This document shows positions 10,604 through 19,946 of a stretch of 64,000 nt of DNA, in pieces. Origin of the DNA: Xanthomonas nasturtii (lineage in GTDB: Bacteria; Pseudomonadota; Gammaproteobacteria; Xanthomonadales; Xanthomonadaceae); the NCBI RefSeq assembly GCF_001660815.1, contig NZ_LYMI01000006.1, positions 46,417-110,416 of the forward strand. Direction: 5' to 3'. The position numbers were made by a program, and so were the translations under genes. How positions within the stretch are numbered: position 1 is the stretch's first letter; each line of letters opens with the position of its first letter. The notes beneath the pieces were generated by a model. The model searched no databases. It was not told where the DNA came from and worked only from the letters and a program-made list of their open reading frames with translations.

Positions 10604-12325
10604 ATGCTCAAGACCCGTGCCTCCAAAGATGTCTGGCTGCTGGCCATCACCGCTGTCCTGGTGATCGGTGCCGGGTTGGGACTGCGCGACCCCTGGCCGG
10701 CGGACGAGCCGCGCTTTGCGCTGGTCGCCAAGCAGATGGTGATGAGCGGGGACTGGTTGTTCCCGCATCGCGGCAACGAGCTGTATTCGGACAAGCCGCC
10801 AATGCTGATGTGGCTGCAGGCGCTGTTCTATACGTTGCTGGGCAACTGGCGGGTGGCGTTCCTGCTGCCGTCGCTGCTGGCGGCGCTGGGCACATTGGCC
10901 TGCGTCTACGACCTTGGCCGGCGCCTGTGGACCCGGCGCGTCGGGGTCTATGCGGCCTGGATGCTGTTGTTCACGCTGCACTTCACCTTCCAGGCCAAGA
11001 AGGCGCAGATCGACCCGCTGGTGGTGTTCTGGATCACCCTGGCCAATTACGGCCTGCTGCGGCATCTGTTGCTGGGCCCGGCCTGGCGCTGGTGGACGCT
11101 GGGCTGGTTTGCCGCCGGGTTGGGCGTGATCACCAAGGGTGTGGGCATCATCGCGCTGCTGATGCTGATCCCGGCCGGGATTGCCGCAGCGCGCGGCTGG
11201 CCGGGGGTGCGCGTGCATGTGCGCAACCGGCGCTTCTGGTTGGGGCCGCTGTTTTTCTTCGTGGCGATCCTGCTGTGGTTCGTGCCGATGATGGTGACCG
11301 CGCTGACTGCCGGTCAGCCCGAATATCGCGTCTATCTCAACGACATCCTGCTGCGCCAGACCGCCAAGCGCTACGCCAGCTCCTGGGACCACGCCCAGCC
11401 GGTCTGGTACCACCTGCAAAGCATGGCCACGATGTGGCTGCCGACCATCCTGCTGCTGCCGTGGGCAATCCCGGCGTGGCGGCGCCGGCTCACGCGGCGC
11501 GACCCGCGCTACTTGCTGCCACTGGCCTGGTGGCTGCTGGTGCTGGTGTTCTTCACCATCCCCAGCGGCAAGCGCGATGTCTACATCCTGCCGGCGCTGC
11601 CGATGTTCTGCCTGGCGCTGGCGCCGCTGGTGCCAGGCCTGTTGCGCCGGGCTGGCGTGCAGCGGCTGCTGTTCGGGTTCGGAGTGCTGTTGACGGTGGC
11701 CTTCGTTGCCAGCGGTGCGGCGATGCTGATCGGGCATCCGGGCTTCGAGCAGAAAATCATGGACAGCCGCGGAGTGGGCAGCGAAACCACCGACCCGCTG
11801 GGCTGGCTGCTGCTGGCGGTGGGTACCTGGGGCATCGCCAGCCTGCTGTTGCTGCGTGTGCGCCGCTCCGCGTTGGCGGTGATCTCATTGCTTGGCGCGT
11901 GGTGGGTGGCGTTCGGGCTGGTCTGCTACCCGATCTTCAACGATTCCAGCTCGTCGGGCGCGGTGATGCGCGAGGCCGGGCGCCGCATCGGCCCGGATGC
12001 GCAGCTTGGGCTGGTGGCATGGAAGGAGCAGAACCTGCTGATGGCCGACCGCCCGGCGCAGACCTTCGGCTTCAAGGTGCCGTGGGAAACGCAATTGCAG
12101 CGCGGCGTGGCCTGGCAGGCAGCGCACCCCGGCCAACGCTGGCTGATGGCGCAGGAGACGGCCTTGCTGGCCTGCGTGGATCGCAGCCGCAGCCAGCTGG
12201 TGGGCGTGGCCAACCGCCGGCGCTGGTGGCTGGTGCCGGGCGATGCGGTGCGCAGCCACTGCGTGGCCAGCTCCAGCGAGCGCGCGGTGGAAGAAAAAGA
12301 GCAGGGCAACCTGGATACCGAATGA
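10604..12325 (+). CDS. ArnT/PMT-family membrane glycosyltransferase
   Basis: About 573 residues with a dozen hydrophobic segments. The first periplasmic loop holds DPWPADEPRFALVAKQMV, the acidic DE motif of GT83/GT39 (ArnT-type) transferases, followed by GNELYSDKPPMLMWLQALFY, also typical. The family moves a polyprenyl-phosphate-linked sugar onto a lipid or protein at the periplasmic face; in Gram-negatives the best-known acceptor is lipid A (aminoarabinose). Substrate here cannot be read from the sequence. The ATG at 10604 is preferred over an in-frame TTG at 10592. Its stop overlaps a 35-codon reading frame (ATGA). Confidence 0.82.
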   Translation: MLKTRASKDVWLLAITAVLVIGAGLGLRDPWPADEPRFALVAKQMVMSGDWLFPHRGNELYSDKPPMLMWLQALFYTLLGNWRVAFLLPSLLAALGTLACVYDLGRRLWTRRVGVYAAWMLLFTLHFTFQAKKAQIDPLVVFWITLANYGLLRHLLLGPAWRWWTLGWFAAGLGVITKGVGIIALLMLIPAGIAAARGWPGVRVHVRNRRFWLGPLFFFVAILLWFVPMMVTALTAGQPEYRVYLNDILLRQTAKRYASSWDHAQPVWYHLQSMATMWLPTILLLPWAIPAWRRRLTRRDPRYLLPLAWWLLVLVFFTIPSGKRDVYILPALPMFCLALAPLVPGLLRRAGVQRLLFGFGVLLTVAFVASGAAMLIGHPGFEQKIMDSRGVGSETTDPLGWLLLAVGTWGIASLLLLRVRRSALAVISLLGAWWVAFGLVCYPIFNDSSSSGAVMREAGRRIGPDAQLGLVAWKEQNLLMADRPAQTFGFKVPWETQLQRGVAWQAAHPGQRWLMAQETALLACVDRSRSQLVGVANRRRWWLVPGDAVRSHCVASSSERAVEEKEQGNLDTE

Positions 12326-12429
12326 GTCAGCAGAACCCACCGGCACAGGCATGTACGAGGTGTCATTTGTACGGCGTCAATGCGACCAATGGCGGCTGTC
12401 TAGCAGGGATTCATGCGGCGCATCGTTAG
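12322..12429 (+). CDS. Possible 35-residue Cys-containing micro-ORF
   Basis: The ATG overlaps the stop of the ArnT-like gene (ATGA at 12322-12325) and the frame ends 17 bases inside the annotated start of the next gene. The predicted peptide contains ACTRCHLYGVNATNGGC, with a CxxC and a further Cys. It could be a real small protein or a leader that couples translation of its two neighbours. There is no independent ribosome site, so evidence is positional only. Confidence 0.3.
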   Translation: MSQQNPPAQACTRCHLYGVNATNGGCLAGIHAAHR

Positions 12430-13759
12430 CTTGGCCGGCGTTGCCGCTGCCTGGCCCCTGTGTTGCCTCCCTTCCGCCACCGATCTTTCGATGAATTCCT
12501 TGCGTACCCAGCCCGCATCGCTCTCGCCGTCTGCCCCGATCACGTCGCGGGCAGGCGGACGCATCGCCGAGCTGGGCGTGTTCGTGTTGACCGCGCTGGT
12601 GGTCAGCATGCCGAGCGGGCTGCTGCCGTTCGGCCTGTGCCTGCTGCTTGGTTCGCTGGTCGGCTGGCGCAGCCTGCGTGACGGCATTGCTGCGGGCGAT
12701 CGGTCGTTACGCGTGGTGGGGTGGCTGACGGTGGCGGTGATTGCGATGTCGCTGCTGTCGATCGCCTTGTTCGAACACGGGCTGCGCGATGTGGACAACC
12801 GCTCGCGCTTCCTGGTGCTGCCATGGGCGGCGCTATGGGCATACGCGTTGCAGCCGCGCCAGGTATGGCTGTGGCGCGGCGCATTGGCGGGCGTGTTCGC
12901 GGCGATGTTGATCGCGTTGTTGCAGGTAATGAACGGCGCCGCCCGCGCCGAAGGCTTCACCAACGCGATTGTGTTCGCCGACATCGCGCTGATGTTGCTG
13001 GTGGTGGCGGTGTTCTGCCGCCCGGCCGGCAATGTGCGGTGGTTGGTGGGCGCTGCATTCGCCACGGTGGCGGTGATCGTGCTCAGCGGCAGCCGTGGGG
13101 TGTGGTTGTCGCTGCTGGCCACGCTGGGCGTGCTGATCTGGGGCGCGCCGTGGCAGAGCGCGCGCATGCGCTTGCTGACCTTCATCGGCAGCGCGGTGCT
13201 GGCGGTGGGCGTTGTACTCAGCGTGCCGGCACTGACCGACCAGATGCGCCTGGGCGAACTACAGAGCGACCTGCAGCGTTACGAAGTCGGTGACAGCGAT
13301 TCCTCGGCAGGCGCGCGCATCGAACGCCTGCACGTGGCCTGGGACACCTTGAAGGCGCATCCGCTGACCGGCGTGGGCGTTGGCCGTTTCGACGATGCCA
13401 TGCATGACCTGCCGGCCTGTGCCGCCGACCCGGCCTTGTTCCGTTGCCATCTGGGGCACGCGCACAACGATCTGGCCGAATGGGGCGCCACCCAGGGCGT
13501 ACCCGGCCTGTTGCTGCTGATTGCCGTCTACGGCGTGCCGCTGTGGGTGTTCGTGCGGCTGCACCGGCGCAGCGGGCAGAAGCAGTTCCGTGGCCCGGCC
13601 GCGGCCGGGGTCATGATCGTGATCAGTTACGCGTTGTGCGGGCTGACCCAGTCGATGTTCGCGCACCAGGTGTCAGCTAGCTTTTACACCGCCATGGTCG
13701 GCGTGCTGGTGGGTCTGGCGGCGCGGCAGGCCGCGCACGGTGTGGCGAGTACTCGCTAG
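12413..13759 (+). CDS. O-antigen ligase/Wzy_C family membrane protein
   Basis: Up to 448 residues with about ten hydrophobic helices. The large periplasmic loop contains ARIERLHVAWDTLKAHPLTG followed by GVGRFDDAMHD and FRCHLGHAHNDLAEWGATQG. The GxG-F...H-H-ND...E-G pattern is that of WaaL-type O-antigen ligases and related polymerases, which transfer undecaprenyl-linked glycans to lipid A-core or extend them. Start is uncertain: ATG 12413 has AGGGA 3 nt upstream, and ATG 12491 would remove 26 residues. Flanking glycosyltransferase genes support a lipopolysaccharide role. Confidence 0.82.
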   Translation: MRRIVSLAGVAAAWPLCCLPSATDLSMNSLRTQPASLSPSAPITSRAGGRIAELGVFVLTALVVSMPSGLLPFGLCLLLGSLVGWRSLRDGIAAGDRSLRVVGWLTVAVIAMSLLSIALFEHGLRDVDNRSRFLVLPWAALWAYALQPRQVWLWRGALAGVFAAMLIALLQVMNGAARAEGFTNAIVFADIALMLLVVAVFCRPAGNVRWLVGAAFATVAVIVLSGSRGVWLSLLATLGVLIWGAPWQSARMRLLTFIGSAVLAVGVVLSVPALTDQMRLGELQSDLQRYEVGDSDSSAGARIERLHVAWDTLKAHPLTGVGVGRFDDAMHDLPACAADPALFRCHLGHAHNDLAEWGATQGVPGLLLLIAVYGVPLWVFVRLHRRSGQKQFRGPAAAGVMIVISYALCGLTQSMFAHQVSASFYTAMVGVLVGLAARQAAHGVASTR

Positions 13760-13958
13760 CAGCGGTTGATCAGCCGGCTGCAGGTGGTGGATGCGCAAGC
13801 AGTGCGCGCGTTGAGCGACTGATAAACCACCGCGCAGACGCCGAATAGGCGCAGTTGCTGCGGAAATCGGCATGTCTTACGTATGCACGCCGACGTCGAC
13901 GCACCGTTCGCGCCGCCCGCAGCGGCGTGACGGCCACTCGCCATCTTTTTAACCGCAC

Positions 13959-14783
13959 CTACTCGCCACGCTGCTCCGGCACACGCGGCGGGTCCTGCAC
14001 CGGTTGGTTGTGCTGCAACAGCCACAGCATGATGGTCTTCTGGCGCACGTAGTTGGCGCGCACGTAGGCGTAGATCAGCCCATGCCAGCCATCGCGAAAG
14101 CCGCCACGCAGCAGATAGCCGCGCCAGAAGCGCCATGCCGGCGCCAGCACCAGCTTGCTCCAGGTGGCGCGCTTGCCGCGTGCGTGTTCGTGTTCGGCCA
14201 TCATCTGCGCGTAGCGCTGGGTTTTGGCCAGCTGCTGCATCAGCGAGCGGTACGGGTAATGGATCAGATCGCCCGCCAGTGTCGCCACGGCGCCATCCAC
14301 GCTGGCGGCCTCATGGATTTCGCGCTTGCCGCGCCAGCCGCCACGGCGCCGATCGAACAGGCGCAGCACGCGGTCCGGATAGGCGTTGCCGTGGCGCAGG
14401 AAGCGCCCGAAGTAATCCGATAGCCGTGCGAAGCGATAGCCGGCCGCAGTGGCGAAACCGCCATCGCGCGCAGCAATGATCGCCGCACGCAGTTCATCGC
14501 TGATACGTTCGTCGGCGTCCAGGCACAGCACCCAGTCATGGCTGGCCTGTGCAACGCAAAATGCCTTCTGGCTGCGGTAGCCATCGAAGGCGCGTTGCAG
14601 CACGCGCGCGCCGTGTTCGCTGGCGATGGCTGCGGTGGCATCGGTGGAGCCGGAGTCCACCACCACGATCTCGTCGCAGAATGCCAGCGAGGTCAGACAG
14701 TCGCGTAGGCGATCGGCCTCGTTGAACGTGATAATGCAAGCGCAAATGCGAGGCCGTTCGTTGGGTGCGGTCGAAGAGGACAT
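13959..14783 (-). CDS. GT2 glycosyltransferase, WaaE/LPS core type
   Basis: A 274-residue GT-A protein. ICACIITFNEADRLRDCL opens the fold, EIVVVDSGSTDAT and VLCLDADERIS supply the nucleotide-sugar and metal (DxD-like) motifs, and HEAASVDGAVATLAGDLIHYPY is the distal region typical of WaaE-like core glucosyltransferases. It probably acts at the inner face of the cytoplasmic membrane on lipid A-core. It is divergent from the next gene with essentially no gap: its ATG complement (14781-14783) sits next to the neighbour's start. Confidence 0.85.
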   Translation of the reverse strand: MSSSTAPNERPRICACIITFNEADRLRDCLTSLAFCDEIVVVDSGSTDATAAIASEHGARVLQRAFDGYRSQKAFCVAQASHDWVLCLDADERISDELRAAIIAARDGGFATAAGYRFARLSDYFGRFLRHGNAYPDRVLRLFDRRRGGWRGKREIHEAASVDGAVATLAGDLIHYPYRSLMQQLAKTQRYAQMMAEHEHARGKRATWSKLVLAPAWRFWRGYLLRGGFRDGWHGLIYAYVRANYVRQKTIMLWLLQHNQPVQDPPRVPEQRGE

Positions 14784-14786
14784 GTG

Positions 14787-15842
14787 ATGGCCGATTACCT
14801 GCTGTTCGCAACGGAGCGTTACGCGTTGCCTATTCTGGCGCCATTGGCGCAGGCATTACAGGCCTGCGGGCATGCAGTGTCGGCCTGGTTCGAAGGCGGC
14901 GCACGCGGGCTGGCGCTGCCGGGCGTGCGCGAAGTTGGCCTGCGCGAGGCGCTGGCGTTGCGTCCGCGTGCGGTGTTCAGCGCGGCCAACTGGGTGCCGC
15001 CGTTTATTTCAGGCGCCAAAGTGCAGCTTTTTCACGGTTTCAATGTGCAAAAGCGCGAGGACAATCGCGGCCATTTCCGGGTGCGCGGCCTGTTCGATCT
15101 GTATTGCACGCAAGGCCCGGCGACCACTGCGCCATTTCGTGCACTGGCGCAGCGCGAGGGCCACTTTGCGGTGGTGGAAACCGGCTGGCCCAAGCTCGAC
15201 CCGGTCTTTCGCGACGATGGCGGCCGTAGCGCCGCATTGCGCGCGCCGGCCGCTGGCCGCCCGGTGATCCTGTTCGGCTCCACCTTTACCGAGCGGCTGA
15301 GTGCGGCGCCTGCGCTCTACGACGAGATTGCCGCCGATATCGCGCGCGGCGCACACTATTGGCTGCTGACCTTGCACCCGAAGTGCGCACCGGAGCTGTT
15401 CGATCGTTATCGCGCACTGGCCGGCGCCAACGCGCGTTTCGTCGAACCCGAAGAGGTCATGGCTGCGCAGCGCGCGGCCGATGTGCTGGTCTCGGATACC
15501 TCATCGATCGTGTCCGAGTTCGTGGTGCAGCATAAACCGGTGGTGACCTTTCGCAACCGCGTGCCGCAGCCGCACATGCTCGACTTCCAGCAGGCCGAGC
15601 AGTTGCCGCAGCAGCTGGCACGCGCACTGGACCCGGACGCGGCGTTACGCAGCGCACTCGCCAGTTACGCCGATGCAATCCATCCGTATCGCGACGGGCA
15701 CTCTTCGGAGCGGGTGATTGCCGCCACCGAGGACTTTATCGCCGGCAAGCTCGGCGTACTGCGGCGTAAGCCGGTGGGTGCGTTGTGGCGCGGGCTGCAG
15801 ATCCGTCGCGAGCTCGGGTATTGGGGTCCGTCGCAGCGTTGA
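14787..15842 (+). CDS. CDP-glycerol glycerophosphotransferase-like protein
   Basis: About 351 residues with the GT-B-like C-terminal half of the CDP-glycerol:glycerophosphotransferase family. LLTLHPKCAPELFDRY and VLVSDTSSIVSEFVVQHKPV match the HP and SDTSS motifs that bind CDP-glycerol. In Gram-negatives such genes modify lipopolysaccharide or capsule with glycerol phosphate; the acceptor here is unknown. ATG 14787 has AAGAGGA six bases upstream (14774-14780); a GTG at 14784 is the alternative start. That ribosome site lies within the first codons of the divergent GT2 gene. Confidence 0.78.
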   Translation: MADYLLFATERYALPILAPLAQALQACGHAVSAWFEGGARGLALPGVREVGLREALALRPRAVFSAANWVPPFISGAKVQLFHGFNVQKREDNRGHFRVRGLFDLYCTQGPATTAPFRALAQREGHFAVVETGWPKLDPVFRDDGGRSAALRAPAAGRPVILFGSTFTERLSAAPALYDEIAADIARGAHYWLLTLHPKCAPELFDRYRALAGANARFVEPEEVMAAQRAADVLVSDTSSIVSEFVVQHKPVVTFRNRVPQPHMLDFQQAEQLPQQLARALDPDAALRSALASYADAIHPYRDGHSSERVIAATEDFIAGKLGVLRRKPVGALWRGLQIRRELGYWGPSQR

Positions 15843-15888
15843 TCGCTGCCAGTTGAGCGTTGACGAGAGGCTGCTGCTGGGCGGTTGA

Positions 15889-15922
15889 CCCAATCCCGGT
15901 TCCCGGTTCCCGATTCCCCAAT
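15889..15922. repeat. AATCCC/GTTCCC short motif array
   Basis: The stretch CAATCCCGGTTCCCGGTTCCCGATTCCCC consists of four to five 7-bp units related to those near fmt. It lies between two converging genes and could form part of a 3' end. Confidence 0.65.
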
Positions 15923-17427
15923 CACCAGCGCAGCTTGCGCCGTGCCAACGCCGCGCCGAGTTGCGCCTGCAGCGCCTGCGCCTGCGCGAACGGCACAAAA
16001 CGCAGCCGCAAGGCCGGGCCGGTCGCACTGGCGCCTGCAGTATCCAGCCACAGCGTTGCAGTGCCCGAAAGCCGATCCAGCGGCGAGCGTTGCAATTGCA
16101 GCGCCTGCAGTTTGTCCAGCTCGGCCAGCCGCCACCAGCGCTTCCACCAGCCGCCGCGCACTGCAATAAAACGCGCATCCACCGCGTAGGCCATGCGCTG
16201 CACCTGGCGATGCGCCTTGAATGCGCTCCACGGCAGCCACACCAGCAACCACAAGGCCTGGCTGCCGAACTGCCACGCCAGGCCGGCCACCAGCGGCAGC
16301 AGCATCAACACGGTGGGCAAGCTCAATCGCCACCAGCAATGCGTGGCGATCGACTGCCACTGCGCCGGCGGCCATGCGATACCGGGCAGCAGGCGTTGCA
16401 GCAAGGCGTCGCAGCGCTGCGGGTCGGCAACCGGCGCGAGCTCTCTCAAGGCGCTGCCTTCGTTATCGCCGGTGCCGGCCACTGCTGTGTCCACGCGCAA
16501 CTGGCGGCGCCCGAACAGGCGGTGCAGCAGGCCTTCGTACAGGGTCCACGACTGGATCCGCCGCAACGCCACGCTGCTGCGGATCCGCGTCAGCAGCCCG
16601 CGCTCCACGGTGAGGCGGCGCTCTGCCTCGCTCAGATGAAAGCCGTGGTACTGCGTCACCGCCAGGGCCACCGACAGCGCGCGCATTGCCATCAACACCG
16701 CGAGCGTGGCGACCACTGCCAGCGTGGCAGTGACCGCCACGCCGGGATGGATCTGGCTGACATAGCGATACGCCAGCTCGCCGTTGTGCTCGACGAAGTT
16801 GGACACCGTGCGGCGCGGAATCATCTGGTAGATCACGCCGAAGCTGGCGGCCACCACCACCATGCCGCGATTGGAGATCAGACCCAGCCGGATCACCTCC
16901 GCCAGCGGCAGGCGCAGCAAGCTGCCGCTGTTGTCGTCGATCTGCGGCGCCGTGGCGTCTGTGTCGGTTGCCCGGCGACGGATCAGATCTTCCAGCGCCA
17001 GTGCCTGATCCAGCCGCAACACACGCATTTCCGCTTCCGGCTTGTGGCCGCCGGCCGATTCCAGGCGCACCTCGGCCACGCCGGCCAGGCGGTGCAGCAG
17101 CGATTGATGCACCACCACGTTATGGATGCGCGCGAACGGAATATCGCGCCGGCTGCGCTCCAGCAGGCCGCTGCGAATCGCCACGCCATCGGTGCCGATG
17201 CGGTAGCGGTAGGTGAAGTAGCGCAACACCGAAATCGCCACCAGCACCGCGACCACCACGCCGGTGGCCACCTGGTCGGCGAAGTCGCGATGGCCATCGC
17301 GGCTGCCGAACAGGACCAGCGCGGCCAGCGGAATCAGGAACTGACGGATCTGCTGCAGCAACACGAACACCCACGACAACGGATGCAGGCGCTGCTCGTC
17401 GCCGCCGGGAGGCTCGATGGCGCTCAT
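15922..17427 (-). CDS. PH-domain (YdbT-type) membrane protein
   Basis: A 501-residue protein starting MSAIEPPGGDEQRLHPLSWV, with repeated pairs of hydrophobic helices, each followed by a bacterial PH (bPH2) domain. Examples are IGTDGVAIRSGLLERSRRDI and FARIHNVVVHQSLLHRL, and a second copy at VERGLLTRIRSSVALRRIQS. Such YdbT proteins are encoded with a smaller YdbS partner, as here, with a 4-bp ATGA overlap. A role in membrane homeostasis is assumed for the family but not proven. An upstream open frame of 150 codons is a shadow of the partner gene. Confidence 0.85.
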   Translation of the reverse strand: MSAIEPPGGDEQRLHPLSWVFVLLQQIRQFLIPLAALVLFGSRDGHRDFADQVATGVVVAVLVAISVLRYFTYRYRIGTDGVAIRSGLLERSRRDIPFARIHNVVVHQSLLHRLAGVAEVRLESAGGHKPEAEMRVLRLDQALALEDLIRRRATDTDATAPQIDDNSGSLLRLPLAEVIRLGLISNRGMVVVAASFGVIYQMIPRRTVSNFVEHNGELAYRYVSQIHPGVAVTATLAVVATLAVLMAMRALSVALAVTQYHGFHLSEAERRLTVERGLLTRIRSSVALRRIQSWTLYEGLLHRLFGRRQLRVDTAVAGTGDNEGSALRELAPVADPQRCDALLQRLLPGIAWPPAQWQSIATHCWWRLSLPTVLMLLPLVAGLAWQFGSQALWLLVWLPWSAFKAHRQVQRMAYAVDARFIAVRGGWWKRWWRLAELDKLQALQLQRSPLDRLSGTATLWLDTAGASATGPALRLRFVPFAQAQALQAQLGAALARRKLRW

Positions 17428-18023
17428 AGCGCGTCGTCGTCGTGATCGAGCTGACGCGCCAGGCGGTCGCGCAGGCGTTCGGCATCGTCCTGATCCAGCC
17501 CCGACACCGCCACCGCGTTGAGCCGGCTGCCGGCGGTGTGCACCACCAGCGTTGTCAGGCGGGTGGCGCGTTCGATCGGGCCGCGACGCAGGTCCACATG
17601 CTGCACGCGCGAGATCGGCACGCGCGTGTCGCTCTGCCACAGATGGCCGCGTTGCAGCGCCAGGCCGTGCTGATCGAGTTTCCAGTGGGTCAGCCGGTGC
17701 CGTTTGACCGCCAACCAGGCGCCCAGCAGCGCGATGACCACGGTCACGCCGAGCACCGCTGGCCAGTAATGCCAGGCATGCAGCCCGGTCACCGTGACCC
17801 CGGCGGCGATCAGGCCCGCGCATCCACCGCCGAGCGCGCCATTGACCGCCGCCACATACGCACCGCGGCGCGGCAGCGACTGCCACTGGCTAGGGTGGAT
17901 GGCCGGCGCTTCTGCCGGAGCAGGGCTGACGATGACGTCGGGGTGCGGCGGTGGAGCGTCGTGCACGAGGCTGGCCTGCAGAAGCGGTGCGCAAGCATAG
18001 CCGGCCGCCGAGTGCAGGCGCAC
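17424..18023 (-). CDS. PH-domain (YdbS-type) membrane protein
   Basis: A 199-residue protein with two adjacent transmembrane helices near residues 55-100 and one bPH2 domain (HWKLDQHGLALQRGHLWQSD, TRVPISRVQHVDLRRGPIER). It is the smaller partner of the downstream YdbT-like protein and is translationally coupled to it. The first about 20 residues lack conservation signals, so a start further in is possible. Confidence 0.83.
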   Translation of the reverse strand: MRLHSAAGYACAPLLQASLVHDAPPPHPDVIVSPAPAEAPAIHPSQWQSLPRRGAYVAAVNGALGGGCAGLIAAGVTVTGLHAWHYWPAVLGVTVVIALLGAWLAVKRHRLTHWKLDQHGLALQRGHLWQSDTRVPISRVQHVDLRRGPIERATRLTTLVVHTAGSRLNAVAVSGLDQDDAERLRDRLARQLDHDDDAL

Positions 18024-18038
18024 CCGGCGCCGGGCGCG

Positions 18039-19172
18039 CTATTGCGCGGCCAGGATCAGCGCATCCACATCCAGCGCATGCCCGGCGCGTGCGGCCTTGG
18101 TGCGCAGGTACTGCTCGTTTTCGGCGGTGATGTCGCCGGTGATCGGGATGCGGTCTTCGACCGCGATACCGGCCGCGCGCAGGCGCTCGGCCTTGGCCGG
18201 GTTGTTGGTCAACAAGCGGATGCGGCCGATGCCCAGCCCGCGCAACATCGCCACCGCGCTGCCGTAACGGCGCTCGTCCGGGCCGAAGCCCAGCTGCGCA
18301 TCGGCGTCGATGGTGTCCAGCCCGGCATGCTGATACCCATAGGCGCGCATCTTGGCGGCGATGCCGGTACCGCGGCCTTCCTGATCCAGATACAGCAGCA
18401 CGCCGCCGCCGAGCTCCTTCAGCTTGGCCAGGCCGTGTCGCAACTGATCGCCGCAATCGCATTTGAGCGAGCCGAACAGGTCGCCGGTCAGGCACGAGGA
18501 ATGCACGCGCACCGGCACTGCGCCCGTCAGGTCCGGCTGGCCGACCACAATCGCCACCTGGTCGCGTTGCGCCACGCCGCCACGGAACACCACAAATTCG
18601 CTCATGCCCAAGCCGCGCAATGGCACCGGGGTGCGGGTCACCAACTCATAGCCGGCGGCCGCAGAGGTGGCGCAGCCGCCGCGCAGGTCGTCCAGCGCCA
18701 GCGACTGGCAGCCTGCGAAGGCGGCATGCTCATGCGCATCGCGCAGTTCCACCGCCAGCATTGCCGGCAGCAGCAAGCCCAGTCGCGCGATTTCCACACC
18801 GCCGGCATCCAGCGCATCGCCGGCAGTCCATTGGGTCGGCACCGGCGTATCGCGCAGGTAGGCCAGCGCAGCCAGCTGGTCGTAGCTATGCTCAGCCAAG
18901 GCCACGCGTGCGCCCTGCGGCGCGCTCAACCCCAGCACCTGGGCGCGGGTGGGCGTGACGAAGAGATAGTGGCGGCCCAGCGCGGCGCGGGCGAAGGCGG
19001 CGTACGACTGCGCGGTGCTGCTGTCCAATGCCAGCACGGCCCGCGCTTGCCCATCCGCCGCCGTCAGCAGCACCGGTCGCCCGGCACGCACCTCGGAGGC
19101 GGCGCGCTCGCAGCGGATCGCCGCCGGATCACCGAAGGCCTGTGCGCTGGGGAAGGGGACGGGGCTGCTCAT
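18039..19172 (-). CDS. ribA: GTP cyclohydrolase II family protein
   Basis: GTP cyclohydrolase II opens the GTP imidazole ring as the first committed step of riboflavin synthesis. The C-terminal half of this 377-residue protein has VRVHSSCLTGDLFGSLKCDC, containing all three zinc-binding Cys, then LYLDQEGRGTGIAAKMRAY and LTNNPAKAERL, the catalytic and GTP-binding parts. The N-terminal 170 residues replace a canonical dihydroxybutanone-phosphate synthase domain and lack its motifs, so only the RibA activity is predicted. A separate main ribBA may exist elsewhere in the genome, so the gene symbol is provisional. Confidence 0.82.
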   Translation of the reverse strand: MSSPVPFPSAQAFGDPAAIRCERAASEVRAGRPVLLTAADGQARAVLALDSSTAQSYAAFARAALGRHYLFVTPTRAQVLGLSAPQGARVALAEHSYDQLAALAYLRDTPVPTQWTAGDALDAGGVEIARLGLLLPAMLAVELRDAHEHAAFAGCQSLALDDLRGGCATSAAAGYELVTRTPVPLRGLGMSEFVVFRGGVAQRDQVAIVVGQPDLTGAVPVRVHSSCLTGDLFGSLKCDCGDQLRHGLAKLKELGGGVLLYLDQEGRGTGIAAKMRAYGYQHAGLDTIDADAQLGFGPDERRYGSAVAMLRGLGIGRIRLLTNNPAKAERLRAAGIAVEDRIPITGDITAENEQYLRTKAARAGHALDVDALILAAQ

Positions 19173-19415
19173 GCACGACTCCAGATGGGGATTGCCACGG
19201 CCGCTTCAAGGCGGACGCCGCCGCGGCCGTTGCCTGCCGCGTGCGGCCATTGTCGCGTGGTTCGCAAGCGCCAGTCGCCACGGCCGGGTGGAACGCTGCA
19301 TCCAGCCGCTGCCGACTGAGTGATGCGGCCTGCGCCGATTGGTTGCGTGCGGCCTGCGTTGTTCAGCGCCCGGCAATGCTTTCTAATCCGACGACCTCTA
19401 CGTTCGTCGGGTCCC

Positions 19416-19937
19416 ATGCACATTGTCGATTGCAGCCAGGCGCGCCACGCCGCCGCCATTCTGGACATCTTCAACGATGCCATCGCCCATTCCACCGCGC
19501 TGTACGACTACCGGCCACGGCCGCCGGAGAGCATGGTCGGCTGGTTCGCCACCAAGCAGGCGGGCGGCTTCCCGGTCATCGGCGTGGAGGACGCCAACGG
19601 CACCCTGATGGGCTTTGCCAGCTACGGCACCTTTCGCGCCTGGCCGGCATTCAAGTACAGCGTCGAGCATTCGATCTATGTGCACCGCGACCATCGCGGC
19701 AAGGGACTGGGACGCAGCTTGCTGCAGGCGCTGATCGCCGCAGCCGAGGAACGCGGCGTGCACGTGCTGGTTGGCGGCATCGATGCCAGCAACCAGGCCA
19801 GCATCGCCTTGCACGAACAGTTCGGTTTCACCCATGCCGGCACCGTGCGCGAGGCCGGGTTCAAGTTCGGGCGTTGGCTGGATCTGGCGTTTTATCAGCG
19901 CATCCTCGCTACGCCTGCCGACCCGTACGACGATTGA
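19416..19937 (+). CDS. GNAT N-acetyltransferase, phosphinothricin acetyltransferase-like
   Basis: A 173-residue GNAT protein. EHSIYVHRDHRGKGLGRSLL is the acetyl-CoA binding motif A (R/Q-x-x-G-x-G/A) and GGIDASNQASIALHEQFGF is motif B. Length and the FTHAGTVREAGFKFGRWLD tail match the Pat/YncA subgroup that acetylates phosphinothricin or methionine sulfone. The ATG at 19416 precedes the fold; the upstream part of the open frame is non-coding. Confidence 0.88.
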   Translation: MHIVDCSQARHAAAILDIFNDAIAHSTALYDYRPRPPESMVGWFATKQAGGFPVIGVEDANGTLMGFASYGTFRAWPAFKYSVEHSIYVHRDHRGKGLGRSLLQALIAAAEERGVHVLVGGIDASNQASIALHEQFGFTHAGTVREAGFKFGRWLDLAFYQRILATPADPYDD

Positions 19938-19946
19938 TCTGCGTCG

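Noticed and set aside
10003..12429. 808-codon plus-strand frame across rsmB and the ArnT-like gene
   Set aside because: Composition is Arg/Ala/Gly-rich without domain order; the other two frames carry recognised proteins. Only its last 35 codons are considered separately.
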